64,000 nt of DNA from NCBI GenBank assembly GCA_964059195.1, contig CAXKWD010000004.1, positions 122,484,043-122,548,042 of the forward strand. The letters run 5' to 3'. The position numbers were made by a program, and so were the translations under genes. The first letter of the stretch is position 1. Every line of letters begins with the position of its first letter. Below are positions 1-12,095 of the stretch, piece after piece. This DNA is from Ectobius pallidus. Its lineage: Eukaryota; Arthropoda; Insecta; Blattodea; Ectobiidae. The notes below the pieces were generated by a model. That model ran no database searches. It saw only the letters and a list, made by a program, of their open reading frames with translations, and was not told where the DNA came from.

Positions 1-2253
1 AGGTGAGAATATTTTTCATTTTTGCACTGAAAAATGTCGTCGCTGGCTAAATTTCGTTCTACAGGTCCACTTAAAATCTTCCAGAGACAAAGTTTCAGGG
101 AAAGTGTGAAGTTATTTTTAATCATCATTCAAAAGTCCCCCGAACAATATTAACCATGTATTCTTAGTTGTTTTCTCTGGTGAACGGCACGCGAAGTAGA
201 AAGACGTAATCTCACTGTAAGGTTTGGCCGGTGAGCTGTAATTTTCTGTTCATTTAGCTTTGTGCGTTGTAATATTTTATTTCAATTCAGTGAATAAAAT
301 AAGTTTGTGCAGTTCACATAGCAGAGTATAATTCTGTGAAATAATACCACCCTGTAGCAATCATTTACTTGACTGCTGACAGTACTGACATACACAGGAC
401 AGTGTGATCATTTAAAGACAGGATTTCCATTCAAATGCATGTTTTTTTTTTAAAATGTTATATTATAAGCTTGTTACAGTCTCAAACTTGCTAAATATCC
501 ATGTCATGGCTTACTGATTCCAAATAAGTAGACTTCTTCTGTGCATGTTTAGGCCTTTTTCAGGGACAATTTTGTGCATAATGCATCTTTTTGGTGTTTT
601 AAACTTAATAAAGCATAGTTTGAAGTTAATCTTGCATATTGCGTTCATTTGCCTAGTTTCAGTGCATTTTGCATATTAAATCGCATAATACTGCATTTTA
701 TAAAATGTTACTTCTTAAGAGTTTGGTTTTCCTCATCTTACCATATCCCGAAATAGACCTGACGGTTTGTAATTTTTCTATTTGAGAATTCATTACATTG
801 TCACTCTGAAATTCCAAACCCCCAACTCTTATGTACAGATCTAAAGCTAAATCTTAGAACAAACACCAGCAGATTTCAATACAATGTTATATGATCTTTT
901 CAAATCCCTCCCTCAAAAATTCTGTCCTGAGACTAAAATTATCATAGAAGAATGCAGTATAATAGCTAACTTCAGTTCATTTTAGGTCTAGGTCTAAATT
1001 ATTCTAATTATCGTTACAGTACACAGTTTCTTTGTCAATTATTATACCATGATCTACGGTGAATTATGAAGTGTAAGTAAATCGCAATGCCCACCATTTG
1101 GAAAGTGGCCTACATTGTGCACTAGAAAAAGAAACATGTAAGTTTGAATTCTGCATATTTGTAGTGTTTTTTTTTCTCTTGCATTGTGCATGTTTGTAAT
1201 TTGAAAGAGCCTAAATGCATGGCTTTAGTGATCATTCAAACCTATTAGTCGACTGAAAAACACTGACATCATCTTAACAGATCAAACTGTAGATAATAGA
1301 TAGATTCATAAAGAAATGCTTTCAGAGCATAAGAAATCAACAAGCAGTGAAATAAGGCTTTCTTGAACTCAGCATGTCGTGAGTTAAGAGATGACTACTG
1401 TAATTAGTTCAGGTGGCAATGGTTCGACTCCTCATTGGATGTTTTCAGTTTTCGTTTGTCAGTGAACCAGAATGTTAAGTGATAAAAAGATTAAAGGCTA
1501 ATATAATAATAATAATAATAATAAGCAAAAGCTTGCATTGTATAATGGTTGACTTGCTGACTACTGATATACAGGTTCAGGTTCGATACCCGGTATCTCC
1601 TAAATGTTTCTGAAATCACTAATTAGCCTCCAAAGGACGACTGATTACTACTTGATAAAGAAGTAGCGTCTCTGGTAAGAAACATCAGTAATGACCACGG
1701 GAAGAGGCAATTTGACAATAAGACCCAAATACTGCCACCTAAGAATGAAGTCAGCAGATGGAGATAGATAATACAGCGGTTACATGACCCTTGATATGCT
1801 GTAGGCAAACGGAATTTCAAATAATGTTAAATAATAGTAATAGCAATGATAATAATAATAATAAAATAATAATAATAATAATAATAATAATAAGAAGAAG
1901 AAGAAGAAGAAGAAGAAGATGAAGAAAAAGAAAAAGAAAAAGAAGAAGGTGGTATGGTTGGTGTGAAGGGAAGCGGGATATTACAACGCACAAAGCTAAA
2001 TGAACAGAAAATTACAGCTCACTGGCCAAACCTTACAGTGAGATTACGTCTTTCTACTTCGCACGCCATTCACCAGAGAAAACAACTAAGGATACATGGT
2101 TAATATTGTTCAGGGGACTTTTGAATGATGATTAAAAATAACTTCACACTTTTCCCTACAACTCTGTTGCTGGAAGTTTTTAAGTGGACCTGTAGAATGA
2201 AATTTAGCCAGCGACGACATTTTTCAGTGCAAAAATGAAAAATATTCTCACCT
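1..2253. mobile_element. long-terminal-inverted-repeat element touching the left edge
   Basis: Bases 1-274 are the inverted complement of 1978-2253, with only a few mismatches and small indels (first bases AGGTGAGAAT, last bases ATTCTCACCT). The interior carries no transposase ORF. It holds (TAA)n at about 1501-1522, an (AAT)n/(AAG)n tract at about 1846-1950, and two tRNA-like B boxes (GGTTCGACTCC near 1424 and GGTTCGATACC near 1575), suggesting embedded SINE pieces. The left flank is outside the window, so the target duplication cannot be read. It is a non-autonomous foldback-like DNA element or the end of a bigger one. Confidence 0.75.
1535..1605 (+). ncRNA. tRNA-like SINE head (A/B box)
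   Basis: The segment reads TATAATGGTTGACTTGC (A-box-like), then GGTTCGATACCCGG (B-box-like) about 35 nt later, the layout of a tRNA-derived SINE promoter. No full cloverleaf was built and the acceptor arms do not pair well, so this is a SINE head or tRNA relic, not a tRNA gene. Confidence 0.35.
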
Positions 2254-2835
2254 TGTCTGACAATTTATTTTTTTGTAACCACAATTTTTAAAATATTGGT
2301 AAATTCTAAGAATCAGCATTGCCTATGAGGACAAACGAATAATTGAGATTTTTTTCGTCGCAATTGTTTCAATTTTACTATATGTTTTACAGTTCGGAAC
2401 GAAAAATGTTTAAATTTTCGATTAAACAAAAAATCCCAATTTTTATTATTTAAACAAAAGGAAACAAAAATATAAGCTTTTCAAGTCTATCATCATATTC
2501 TTCATAAAATTTCATACCGAAATGAATTTTTTTATTTTACTTTGGTCATATTGTGAAAATAGACATATCTGGCAACAGCGCACGGATTCTCCATTAGAGC
2601 TGTAGTGCCTTCACGATGTGAAAAAGACAATAGCAAAGGTTAATATTCACACTCTTAAAATAGAATTATCATACTGTAGGTAGTCCCATGAGAGTTTACG
2701 AGTTTATTGATAGATTCACGACTGCGCAGTTCATCAACTCGAGTTGGCTTTATTAAGACTATTTCATTAATAAAAATGTAACGGATTATACAAATAATAA
2801 TTACTTTTGTGCTTTGTTATATAAAAACAAAACTA
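2254..2835. other. no gene seen
   Basis: AT-rich sequence between the inverted-repeat element and the pogo-like MITE. No long ORF, exon-like segment or inverted repeat was recognised. Confidence 0.5.
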
Positions 2836-3367
2836 TCGTATTGGCCCGAAAATAAGACGACCTCGAATATAAGACGACCCTGAATTTTTGAAGGGTAGTT
2901 ACGAAAAAATAAATAAAATAGCTTATTAGTACATTTTGCTTCACATAAAACAGAATTTTGAAGTTCATGTCGTAACTTTTCCTCTCCCCTTTATTTACGA
3001 ATTGAGACATTGAAGATGCTTCCTTTTCCACATCGTCTGCCATGACTGGTGGTCAAACAAAAGATTTACGCGTAGATAATAGAGACGCGCAGGCAAGTAA
3101 CAGTGCAGTCAGGATCAGAAGGTCCTGGTGAAGCACGAAGTTGGGAAAAATTATTTCGGTAAAGTTCGTGAATTCCGCGCGGCTTTGACCTTGGGTCGGA
3201 CGCACGTCATTTGCTTGGGGATACCCGCCGCATCGCCACTGCCCACGTGCACAGCTGCATTCAGGAATGGAGAGTTGTTGAGTCTTAGGCTGCGCGTGTA
3301 AGACAAGTATAGTTTTTAAAAGCACATTTTCAGGGAAAAACATCGTCTTATATTCGGGCCAATACGG
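2836..3367 (-). mobile_element. pogo/Tigger-like non-autonomous element (532 bp)
   Basis: The ends are inverted repeats of about 24 bp (YCGTATTGGCCCGAAWAT...), flanked by TA on both sides (2834-2835 and 3368-3369), the target duplication of the Tc1/mariner/pogo group. On the minus strand an ORF starts at 3043 with MADDVEKEASSMSQFVNK then RKSYDMNFKILFYV, which resembles the N-terminal CENP-B/Brinker-type helix-turn-helix of pogo-like transposases. It goes out of frame with that family soon after. No DDE domain is present. A diverged partial copy lies at 31711-31850. Confidence 0.7.
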
Positions 3368-3661
3368 TAACAGCTGCAAGATCACGGCCTACTATGAATC
3401 AACCATCCATGAATCGATTCAAGTTACCATGTTACCATGTTGTGACGAGTGCTACCAATGGTGCATATAAGACGTAATTAACTTAATTCAGGTAAGCTAA
3501 CAGCAGAAATGAATAAAAGCACACGAACTGGCTTGCACCAAATCGAAATTGTTTTTTTAATCAATGTACATCTATATTAATTCAATTTCCAAACAAGTTG
3601 TGTTGTATAAAATAATGTTTTCATGCTGCTTAATGGCAGCATGTGACATTTTAATCACAGC

Positions 3662-3963
3662 ACATTGATGCTTATGTGTTCAGTAATGAGCTGACCATTT
3701 TATGGGATAAAATCCCATCCTCATATTATTTATTTTATAAGATAAACGATCGTGATTGGTCTATATCCGAGGAATTGCTAAGCGTTATTGGTCAATATCA
3801 ATATGAGTGGAATAGTCCTCAGATTATAATTCTTGATTGTCTGCCTTGCTTATGGTATATTCTAAGTTATAATGGTAATCTTCCAAAATGGTTCAATAAA
3901 GAAGGATGGAGACTAAATATTTTAAATGAACTGGTTGAGGGAACAGGCAGGAAGAGAAATTGA
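3662..3963 (+). CDS. unrecognised exon-like ORF
   Basis: A 100-codon open frame beginning right after TTTTAATCACAG (a plausible splice acceptor) and ending at a TGA. It contains LWDKIPSSYYLFYKINDRDW and LDCLPCLWYILSYNG. The residue mix (Trp, Asp, Pro, Cys) looks more protein-like than typical AT-rich chance frames. No family is recognised, no donor or poly(A) signal decides its ends, and it lies opposite to IPO11 within that gene's probable 3' intron. It could be the last exon of a nested gene, a decayed transposon frame or chance. Confidence 0.3.
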
Positions 3964-4024
3964 TAAATTAAGTGTATATTGAAATGAAATGTCATCCCTG
4001 TGACAAATCCTACGTATAACTTAC

Positions 4025-4182
4025 GGGGACTGAGCTGTGATTAATGATGCCAGAGCAAGACCCAGTAACTTCCGACGTTCTAGCTGTGTAACCAGAGCCA
4101 TTTTATCTATCCACACATCGAGCAGCTTAGTCAGTACAGCTTCCTGCGACACTAGAAGTCCTTGTGCCACTTTGCCTATAAC
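4025..4182 (-). CDS. IPO11: IPO11 visible exon 12 (most C-terminal seen)
   Basis: 158-nt exon, acceptor GTTTAG and donor CC|GTAAGT. It encodes VIGKVAQGLLVSQEAVLTKL, then DVWIDKMALVTQLERRKLLG and ALASLITAQSP, matching importin-11 EMWVDRMDNITQPERRKLSALALLSLL. It ends in phase 2, so at least one more coding exon must follow. None was seen between base 1 and 4024. Confidence 0.92.
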
Positions 4183-4592
4183 CTAAACATAGATTTTCAA
4201 TTTTAGTAACTGTAAGGGAGTGACACAACTGCAGTAAAAAGTCAAAGCTATATACAGTTTCTTAAAAAATCTTAAGTTTTCATAAAATTCAAGATTACAC
4301 AAAACTTATCATGACTTGGCAAGTGTTCTTAGGTCAGAATATTTTGAAGGTCATCGAAGTATAAACTCTAATGATCAAAGATTTAACAAAACTATGAAGA
4401 AATTAATTAATTAATAAATCAAAAGAATGAAAAATCATCTTGGGCTAAATATTTGTTTTTGAAATAATTAATTAATTCACAGAATTCATGTTTACATGTG
4501 ACGGATTTCATGGGGAAATAAATAAAGCAGAACATATGTATTTTGCAAGAGGTCTAGAGGAAGAGGAATATCTGGAATGAGACTGGACATGG

Positions 4593-4675
4593 TCAAGGGA
4601 AGTCGAGTGGTCTCGGCATCAGCGTACCAATCTGAAATTCCAGCTTTGATTCCCACCCAGGACAAAATTCATCTA
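4593..4675 (+). ncRNA. tRNA-derived SINE head
   Basis: GAGTGGTCTCGGCATCAGCG (A-box-like, Leu/Ser-type D-arm) is followed by CTTTGATTCCCACCC (B-box-like). This spacing is typical of a tRNA-derived SINE 5' end. The acceptor stem is not convincing, so a functional tRNA is unlikely. Confidence 0.4.
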
Positions 4676-4769
4676 CAATGTTTAATACAAAATCTCTTCA
4701 GTGAGTTGAGAATGAAAACCTGTCAGAGATTAAAAAGCTAAAAGTGATTTCAAACATATTGTTAACGTA

Positions 4770-4868
4770 ATTAAAATTATAGTAATTGATATCCGGGTTA
4801 GGCCGCGTCGTGTTTATGGTGTCTTCTGACGTTTCGGACAACATATCGTGTCCTTCTTCTGAGAAAGA
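4770..4868 (-). mobile_element. short 5'-truncated Penelope-like insert with 12-bp target duplication
   Basis: The 99-bp insert is flanked by ATTGTTAACGTA on both sides (4758-4769, 4869-4880). Read on the minus strand it has the GAAGAAGGACACGATATG...CCGAAACGTC pattern often seen at Penelope-like element ends, and ends in an AT-rich tail. The perfect 12-bp duplication marks a retrotransposition event. Confidence 0.6.
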
Positions 4869-6231
4869 ATTGTTAACGTACTTCACTTATTTTTTCTAGT
4901 CATAAATTGCTTTAACTGCAACTTCACAGTTTAAACTACCACTGAAAGATCTAACAGCAATAAAACATAATTCTTAATCATGCATTTTGGGAAGTTTATA
5001 GCAAATTAATAGATTATCCAAATTATTATCATTAAATTATTTGTATACAGTAATAAAGAAAAAATATGTTCCATAGATAAATGAAGTTTTTCAAACTCTT
5101 TAGCAGAGTAGAACAATTTTGACATGTGTTACCTACCATTTGTAGTAATCAAACCAATATTATTATTACTAGGGAAATAGCACATTGAAGTGTTGAAATC
5201 TGCAGCTATGAAATTGGAGACGAAGTGAATTACTAAAACAGGTTAAAAAACAATTAGAGCAAATGGTCTGGAAGAAAATGTTCATTCAAGAGAACTGGCA
5301 AAAACTTCTAAACTGGGTGTTCAGTTCATCCACCTGCCAATAGACGACCAGTTGGAATCAGCTGATGATGATAGGGATACCCATTGAAACAATCGTTCTG
5401 TGTAAATACATATAATTGTGAAGTCAGAATGCATATTTTTGTACTCAATCTTCCTACTATTTCAAACCATTTGAATATTTTCTTGTTAAATCATGAATTG
5501 AAGAGAAAGTTTTGATAATGCACAAGCAATTTATAACTGATTTAAAAATAAGATCAAAATAGAAATCACTTTCAATGAGCTCAACCTTAAAGAAAATACA
5601 TTATACTCGAACTCTTTAACAACCCATTCTTTTTAAAAATCTCTTCTATTTTTTACATTATTTTAAATTAAATTATTTAACATTTAAAATTTACAACTTC
5701 ACATGAGACACTCTTAAGTAACATATTTAAACATTTGTTATAAAAAAATAATATGCTAACTTTAACTCGCATTTGTGTATACAACTAACAAACCAACAAT
5801 AGATGTAACGAAGTTGAGAATACAGCAATGCATTGTTATGTAACTGATCAAAGTTACTGCCGAACTATGGAACGGATTTGCATTTGAATCTAATGCACCC
5901 CAACTTTGAATGCTACAAACGGACAAAAAAGGTATGCATTAGATTCATGTAAACATTCAACTGTTTATTAGAAAGGGGGGAAAAAAAATTATTTCCTTTG
6001 CTTTCCAGATCGTCAAGGGTATTCTTTTGTTTTCCAGATTGTAAAGTGCCATCTAAGGACAGACCTTCTTATTACACACTGTAATGAACAAGCCATTAAA
6101 TTACAAAGCAGAGAATTTTAATAAAACTCTATTTCTACGGCTTCATCATTAGGAAGAGCTGAAGCCCTAGCTCGTAGAATCTATGAAAGTATTAAATAAT
6201 GATAAGCACTAACAGTAGAGTGTTTTATTAC

Positions 6232-6328
6232 CTGACTAAAAACATCCCTGGATAGCAGTAGAATTCGTGCCATTATAGAAAGGTACATGGACAAAACCAT
6301 AGGATACTCTTCGTCTCTATAGACTGCC
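6232..6328 (-). CDS. IPO11: IPO11 visible exon 11
   Basis: 97-nt exon, acceptor ATTTCAG and donor GTAATA. It encodes AVYRDEEYPMVLSMYLSIMA then RILLLSRDVFSQ, matching importin-11 GERYPVVMSTYLGVMGRVLLQN. The first codon is completed by GA from visible exon 10. Confidence 0.92.
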
Positions 6329-7483
6329 CTGAAATTCAATATAAAATCCATTAGTTAAGGAAGGAACTCAGCCAGCTTTTCAACAAAAAATGGATTTAAA
6401 TATTTTCGAACTTTGCACACCCCTCCTTTTGGGTTCATGTGGTAGTGGTACCAAACGTTTGATGTCGAAACAATAATGTTCTATAATTTTGACCACAGTT
6501 TGGGATTCCATAAAAGAGAAAAAAACTGATGTGAAACATATAACTTCCTCTACCCAAATAAAAGTACTACCTCTCAGTATAATATATTATGTATGACATT
6601 CTCTTCAAGTAAACTGGCAGTAAAAATAAAAAGAATGCCATTACCACATTGCTTCACATTCCCAAAGGATACACAACCTTTATAATATCTGATTAATGCA
6701 CTCACGTAACTTTCTTTGCCCTAAGCATGGGCAATACATCTTTCTCACTTCATATTCTGATTTAGAATGAGAGGCTGTATTGGAAGGAGCATGTAATAAG
6801 CTGATTCAACCTGATGCAAAGTTTTATTGTTCACCAGGCAAGAAAGAGTTTCTACAAGCAATAGATTGCTTATAACTACACTTTAAAAAAGTTTGGAATG
6901 AGAGTTTTAAATCTTAGAAAAGCACATCATGTACAAAATTTAAACAAAATTGTTACAGCTGTTTTTGAGAAAATCTTGAAACTGAATTTTTTAAATTTAA
7001 AGTGGCAATAAAAGTAAGAGAGAGTCATTGCCAATCTTTGTGTCACATCCCCAGGAGATGCCTAACCCAAACACAAAATCTGTTGAGAGTAGAAAATTTC
7101 TGGGCTGTTAGGCTGTGGTCCCAGGTTTTCATGTCCTGATGTTTCACCCACAACTGTGCTGAGCATCCTCAGAGGCAATTCAGACAGTCTGAGGATGCTT
7201 GCCACAGTCGTGAGTAAACGTCAGTACTTGAAAACCTGGGACCATGGCTTAACAGCCGCAAATTTCCTCCACTCGCCATGACACTGGCCACGAAAGCTTA
7301 TGCATATGGATTACAAAATTTTGTTTTCATATGATTTTTCGTTTTGGATCTAGGCTGTTCCTAGACACACAGACACAGACGCATGCACATGTTTCCGAAA
7401 ATACTATTTCTAGACTCAGGGGACCTGATACAGGCTACTTTTCAAAACGTAGCTTAATCTGAATCTGAACTGAGAATACTCAC
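6329..7483 (-). other. IPO11 intron
   Basis: Intron between visible exons 11 and 10. It contains the hairpin described at 7089-7268. The remainder is AT-rich with no gene seen. Confidence 0.6.
7089..7268. repeat. imperfect hairpin of Penelope-like type
   Basis: About 80-bp imperfect inverted arms around a short loop: CTGTGGTCCCAGGTTTTCAT on the left matches AAAACCTGGGACCATGG on the right, with GCATCCTCAGA/TCTGAGGATGC near the loop. It also carries AAACGTCAGTACTTGAAAAC, a signature common in Penelope-like element termini. No coding part is attached. Confidence 0.55.
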
Positions 7484-7641
7484 TCAAATATCCTTGGCAA
7501 TATGGGCATCACAAGATGTGTTGCTATATTAGGAGCTGCACGTAAACACATTTCTACCAGTCTCATTGTAATCAGAATGCCTTCAGATCTCATGTCTGAC
7601 AACATGTCATTGCAAGATCTTATTATAATTTCACCATATGC
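7484..7641 (-). CDS. IPO11: IPO11 visible exon 10
   Basis: 158-nt exon, acceptor TTTCAG and donor GTGAGT. It encodes AYGEIIIRSCNDMLSDMRSE, then ITMRLVEMCLRAAPNIATHL, VMPILPRIF. It aligns by position and pattern with the importin-11 region before the conserved E-x-YPVVMSTYL segment. It ends in phase 2 (GA), fitting the next exon. Confidence 0.9.
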
Positions 7642-7841
7642 CTGAAACAGGACGTATTTCTTTTATATAATGTATATTACAAAATCCATAACAATAAAAT
7701 AGTAAAATATAATATGAGAAAAGCATTTATTCTTGAATAAAGTAAACTCGCTGCCTACATTACATAAAACATTACAGCGCATCTAGATTATCAATGCAAT
7801 CTTCTTCACTTATATTTATGTATTCACATTCAATCACTTAC

Positions 7842-7921
7842 ATTTAAAAATTCTTCTGGAGAAAGCAGGATGTTTGCCTGAATGATATAAAAACAGGTTC
7901 GAAGATTTTCTGAAGAGTATT
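7842..7921 (-). CDS. IPO11: IPO11 visible exon 9
   Basis: 80-nt exon, acceptor TTGTTGTAG and donor GTAAGTG. With the carried-over G it encodes EYSSENLRTCFYIIQANILL then SPEEFLN, matching importin-11 ELSSENLRTCFKI. A second AG lies 11 nt inside (CTTCAG). The outer AG was chosen because it keeps the conserved SSENLRTCF context and the frame. Confidence 0.88.
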
Positions 7922-9117
7922 CTACAACAAATAAAGGAGTAAAAATTAATAACGTCAGATTTTGTATACATTCACAGAAATAGAAGAAAGTTTAATACCA
8001 AAATCGTTTAAATTATTTTACTAAAGCTCCTAGTTAATGTGTCTTACAAATTTCACAGAAGTTTATAGACATCACAATGAAAGTCTATTGGCCTGATGGT
8101 AAGTTAATAAATATTTTTTTCAGATAGAAACTATCAAACCTATGTTTATTTCCCCTCAAAATTATAATTCAGCTAACATAAAAAAACGCCTGTCAGATGT
8201 TCTAAAGCATTTATCATTAAGGGACTCACAAATGAAAGTGCAAAATTCTACTAACTTTTACCAATTTAACTGAAAATTCTCCGGTATTTCACATTTACAA
8301 CAAAAATGTTCATGTCATTTTCGCTATATCTTTTTGAGTTGATTTCCTGAGATAAAAATTACAATAAAGCACAAATGCCCAAAGATGTGAAGATTTAAAA
8401 AAAAATTAAATACACTGTTTTATTTCTCAGATGCAGTCTTTTAAAACAAGCATTAGTTTCTTTGTACTCCTATGAATTTTCCTAATACAGTAAAAATGAA
8501 ATAATATATGCAATTTTATTTTAGTAAAAAATCCAGAACTCTTCAGCATGCTGAACATTTCGAAGACAGTTTAAAAATGTCATCACATGGAAAAATTTGA
8601 GTGATGAAAAATGTAGGAAAAAAAGTTAGCAAGAAACCATAAATAAATAATGACTAATGCAATATTTGTGCACATGGTAACTTAAATGTTCTTTGAGGGT
8701 ATGAGAGTTTCAATAAATAAAAAATGGATTATGAATCTATGAATCTAGGGGATTATTAATCAAGTTTTTAGATACAAAACAATTTTTTTCTCATGATTTT
8801 GTCCATGGCTAAATCCATTAAGTGAAAACTTGAGGACCTATATTATGAGCAACTTTAACCAATTAAACTGAAACTGTTACTTAATATGAGTAGTATGGAT
8901 AAGAGTAAATTTAGCATGTTGGAATAACTGTGTCTTGTATCTTTAAATCCTGTCAACCTATATTAAAAATCTTGTTCAAATGAAAATATTTAAAATTAAA
9001 ACCTAGATCTGAAGTTTGGATTTAAGAACATCAGAGTTAAATGACATGGGTTAAATCTATGGATTAGGCCTATACGTTTTGCTAGACTCCGTGTGCCATA
9101 AGGTTGCTGGTACATAC
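7922..9117 (-). other. IPO11 intron, nothing recognised
   Basis: AT-rich intron between visible exons 9 and 8. No ORF, inverted repeat or RNA-like element was recognised. Confidence 0.5.
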
Positions 9118-9310
9118 CAAGCAATGGTGGCATGTTGCGGAAAAGCTGAAGAAGTTCATTAGTCATGGTTGTAGCATTCTCCAATACTGCCAACCATAAT
9201 TCTAATCCATCCTCTAGCAAATAAACATGACAATCTTGCTTCACATCTGTACTGAGCTGAATGACTGGCAGCAGAAACGGAGAAAGAGTCTCACTCACAT
9301 TTCCAAGTGC
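9118..9310 (-). CDS. IPO11: IPO11 visible exon 8
   Basis: 193-nt exon, acceptor TTTCACAG and donor GTATGT. It encodes FLLPVIQLSTDVKQDCHVYL then LEDGLELWLAVLENATTMTN, close to importin-11. It ends in phase 1 (G). The open frame runs on past the donor, but that extension (QQPYGTRSLAKR...) has no counterpart in the family and is intronic. Confidence 0.96.
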
Positions 9311-10008
9311 CTGTGAAAGCAATAAAACAATACAGATATTAAATTGGTATCTCTCACCCCAACCAAAAACTACTATTTACAATTCAATTCACTCCATGCT
9401 CCAATTGAATTGTTCTCCTTCAATATGTAATCTTATACCCCAATTTTATTATTTGCAATGTTTCAACACTCAATTTTTGGTCTGTTCACTTGAGCCATGT
9501 GTTTTCAGCACTGAGTACCGGCACTCCGAAATTCTAGAAATATTGTTGAGTAATCCTATCAACTTTTATCAAATTTAATTTGTAAGCTGAAGTACTTAAA
9601 TTGTGAAAGTGTCATTTTATGCAGAAAAAGTTTCAATGTATAGTCACCATCAAGATTCTGAATTAAAGAGATCTGCTATGCAACAGCAGGTTAAAAAGCA
9701 TAACAAACAATCTTCTTGAAGTGCAAGTGCAAAAATACATTAATTAATGCATGGGATTAGTTCATTAGTCCATAGTTTCTCTAGTTCATTAACAAAGTGG
9801 ATTTGTTGACTTGCAGAGTAAATTTTTCCTTGTATAGACTAATGACTGGCACTAAATAAAATTAGCTTATGCCACCTAACAGTGAAACCTTTAGTTAACC
9901 AATATGAAAAAGAACGACAAGAAAACAGAATTTACAATTGACATGTCTCATCTCTCTGGATTAATATGTATTGTATTTTATATGTCTCCATATATATATA
10001 TATATATA

Positions 10009-10643
10009 TAGGGATGGGTCCTCGATACTTTCGATACCTCAATACTCTCGATACTTGCATGGTATCGGCATCGAGCGATACTTCAGAATACTTGCTTGGT
10101 ACTTTTTCGATACTTTGGTACTTCTGAAATTTAAGGAAATGTGGTATCTCTTTTTGTGTTTAGTAGTCTACTAAATATAGTAAATACTTTTATTTCTCCT
10201 TGATTTGGAGAAAACCACTCCGTGACTTTTGTCTAGTCTTAAGACTTTCCGACTTTTAAAATCCAAACAGAAGAGATTCTTAATTGTTTCGTTTCCTGTC
10301 AAACGTTTCAATTACAACCAACAAGCAAGCTGATTCTCCAAACCCCATTGTAATTTTTGAACAAAAACTTGTAAGTGGACTGTTTCAAAAACTAATTTTA
10401 GTTTTAATGTAGAGCTTAAAAATAATTATAGGCTACTTATGATATTAAATTTTGTCTCATTAAATATGCACACTTAATTAATTTAGTTGGTATTACAGAG
10501 TTCTCTCAACTTTTAATTTTTAATCTACCTATTTATTGAAACTGGAAATGTTGACGGTATCAAGTATCGAAGTATCCAGTATCGAGGAAAAAATCATGTA
10601 TTGGTATCGAGTATCGAGAAAATATGGTATCGACCCATCCCTA
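10009..10643. mobile_element. hAT-like MITE (635 bp) in an AT dinucleotide tract
   Basis: Ends are inverted repeats TAGGGATGGGTC / GACCCATCCCTA, of the hAT type. The subterminal DNA is full of short GATACT/AGTATC and TATCGA motifs in both orientations, a usual hAT transposase-binding pattern. It sits in a (TA)n tract, so the 8-bp target duplication cannot be judged. No transposase coding was seen. Confidence 0.7.
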
Positions 10644-12095
10644 AAATATATATATATATTTATAATATCATATTACTTAAGGAAATTTTTGTCAAATAAG
10701 CGGCTTTTTTTTTTAAGAGCGATTTTTTAAAATCCTTACCTTTTCAAATAAATCAATAATAAACCATACAATAAATTCAATTTATAAACCAATCCCTTTA
10801 ATCGACACATTAAATGAAAATGAAGTGATGTGCCTGAATTAAAAGGATTATCGTGATAGGATAAATCATGTAATAATTTTACCACCACTATTACATTTAA
10901 CAGAATCAAAATGTTCCCCAAAATATCAAAAATTTTCGAGCACCCTACACCATAATATATAATATTATAAAAGTAAGCTAAATAAAGATAATTTTTTGAA
11001 TTTAATTAATAAGTGAGAAAGCTTAAGTTTGTTTATGGGACTAGAAGACCCTATAGATCTTTATACTGATTAGTGATTATACAGAATGTCCCAGATAATC
11101 TACTCTTACCTACAAAACTATAGATGGCAACCAAAACACATTTTACAGAATTTATTCACTGTAAATACCAATATGTGTTTCTTTTAACAGAATATGCAAT
11201 TTTTTTATTGGAATTATAAATCTTCCCAATTTTTTATTACTGGAATTAAGTGTTTAAATGAGCGCTTCACAATGGGGGTTGAATGACACATTCCACTAAA
11301 TTAGTTATATCTTAAGGAACATTTAATCACCAGGTGTGAATACCATCTGCACTATACATTGGCTATGTGCCAATGAATTAACTGCCAGAATAATTAACAT
11401 TTGTCCTTCTCATATGAAACCACAACGGAAGAGAGATGTAGCCTGCAAAACTTTTCTGGCAGATGGCGTTGATACACCAGCCGGTATGTGTTTGCTGTTG
11501 TCTCTTGTTTATACAATTGTCACCTACTTTCAACATTCTTTCAAATGGCATTTCATCTTCCAAGATAAAAAAAAAATGTACTTTTTTATTTTTATAGTAG
11601 ATAAGACATACAACCGTGCTTACTGAGACCTTCTTGAATGTTTTTGTTTGAATAAGCTGAAAGAAAAATTACAACAGATAGGCTCTAAATAACTAAAGAA
11701 GGATTAATTAACTGACATTGTGAGAAATTTCCAACATAGATTACATTACTTTGTTCTCGATTTACAGTGATATGTTATGAAAGTGTGTATATTTATATAA
11801 AATGTGGCAATGGCTATAATTTATAGTAATACGATAAATTAATCCCTGATTCCATGTTTTTAAGTTAGTATAATATGGCTTCTTAGAAGTAATTAATAAT
11901 TTCTGAATGACATAAGATCAACAAAATCACAGTGATAATTAGATATGTGTTAGTTTTATACTTTTGTTAAAAGGTACCTTCAGTGCACCCTTATATTTAA
12001 GGATCACTTCCATTTTTAATTTATTTAGTTATTTTAGGCCTACTTATTTTATTTTGTTATACAAATATGTGTATTAACGTAGCCTTTCATTTCAT

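Larger units (their letters stand above)
4183..6231 (-). other. IPO11 intron with small repeats
   Basis: Intron between visible exons 12 and 11. It holds a tRNA-like sequence near 4595-4660, a short Penelope-like insert (4770-4868), and a small hairpin with 12-bp perfect arms (GAATCTAATGCA at 5886-5897, its complement at 5935-5946). The rest is AT-rich with no gene seen. Confidence 0.6.

Noticed and set aside
1..4024. Search for the last IPO11 exon
   Set aside because: No minus-strand segment with the expected C-terminal pattern and splice sites was seen; probably outside the window.
8996..9117. Extension of the IPO11 frame beyond visible exon 8
   Set aside because: Follows a good GTATGT donor and has no counterpart in importin-11; the next exon continues the protein instead.
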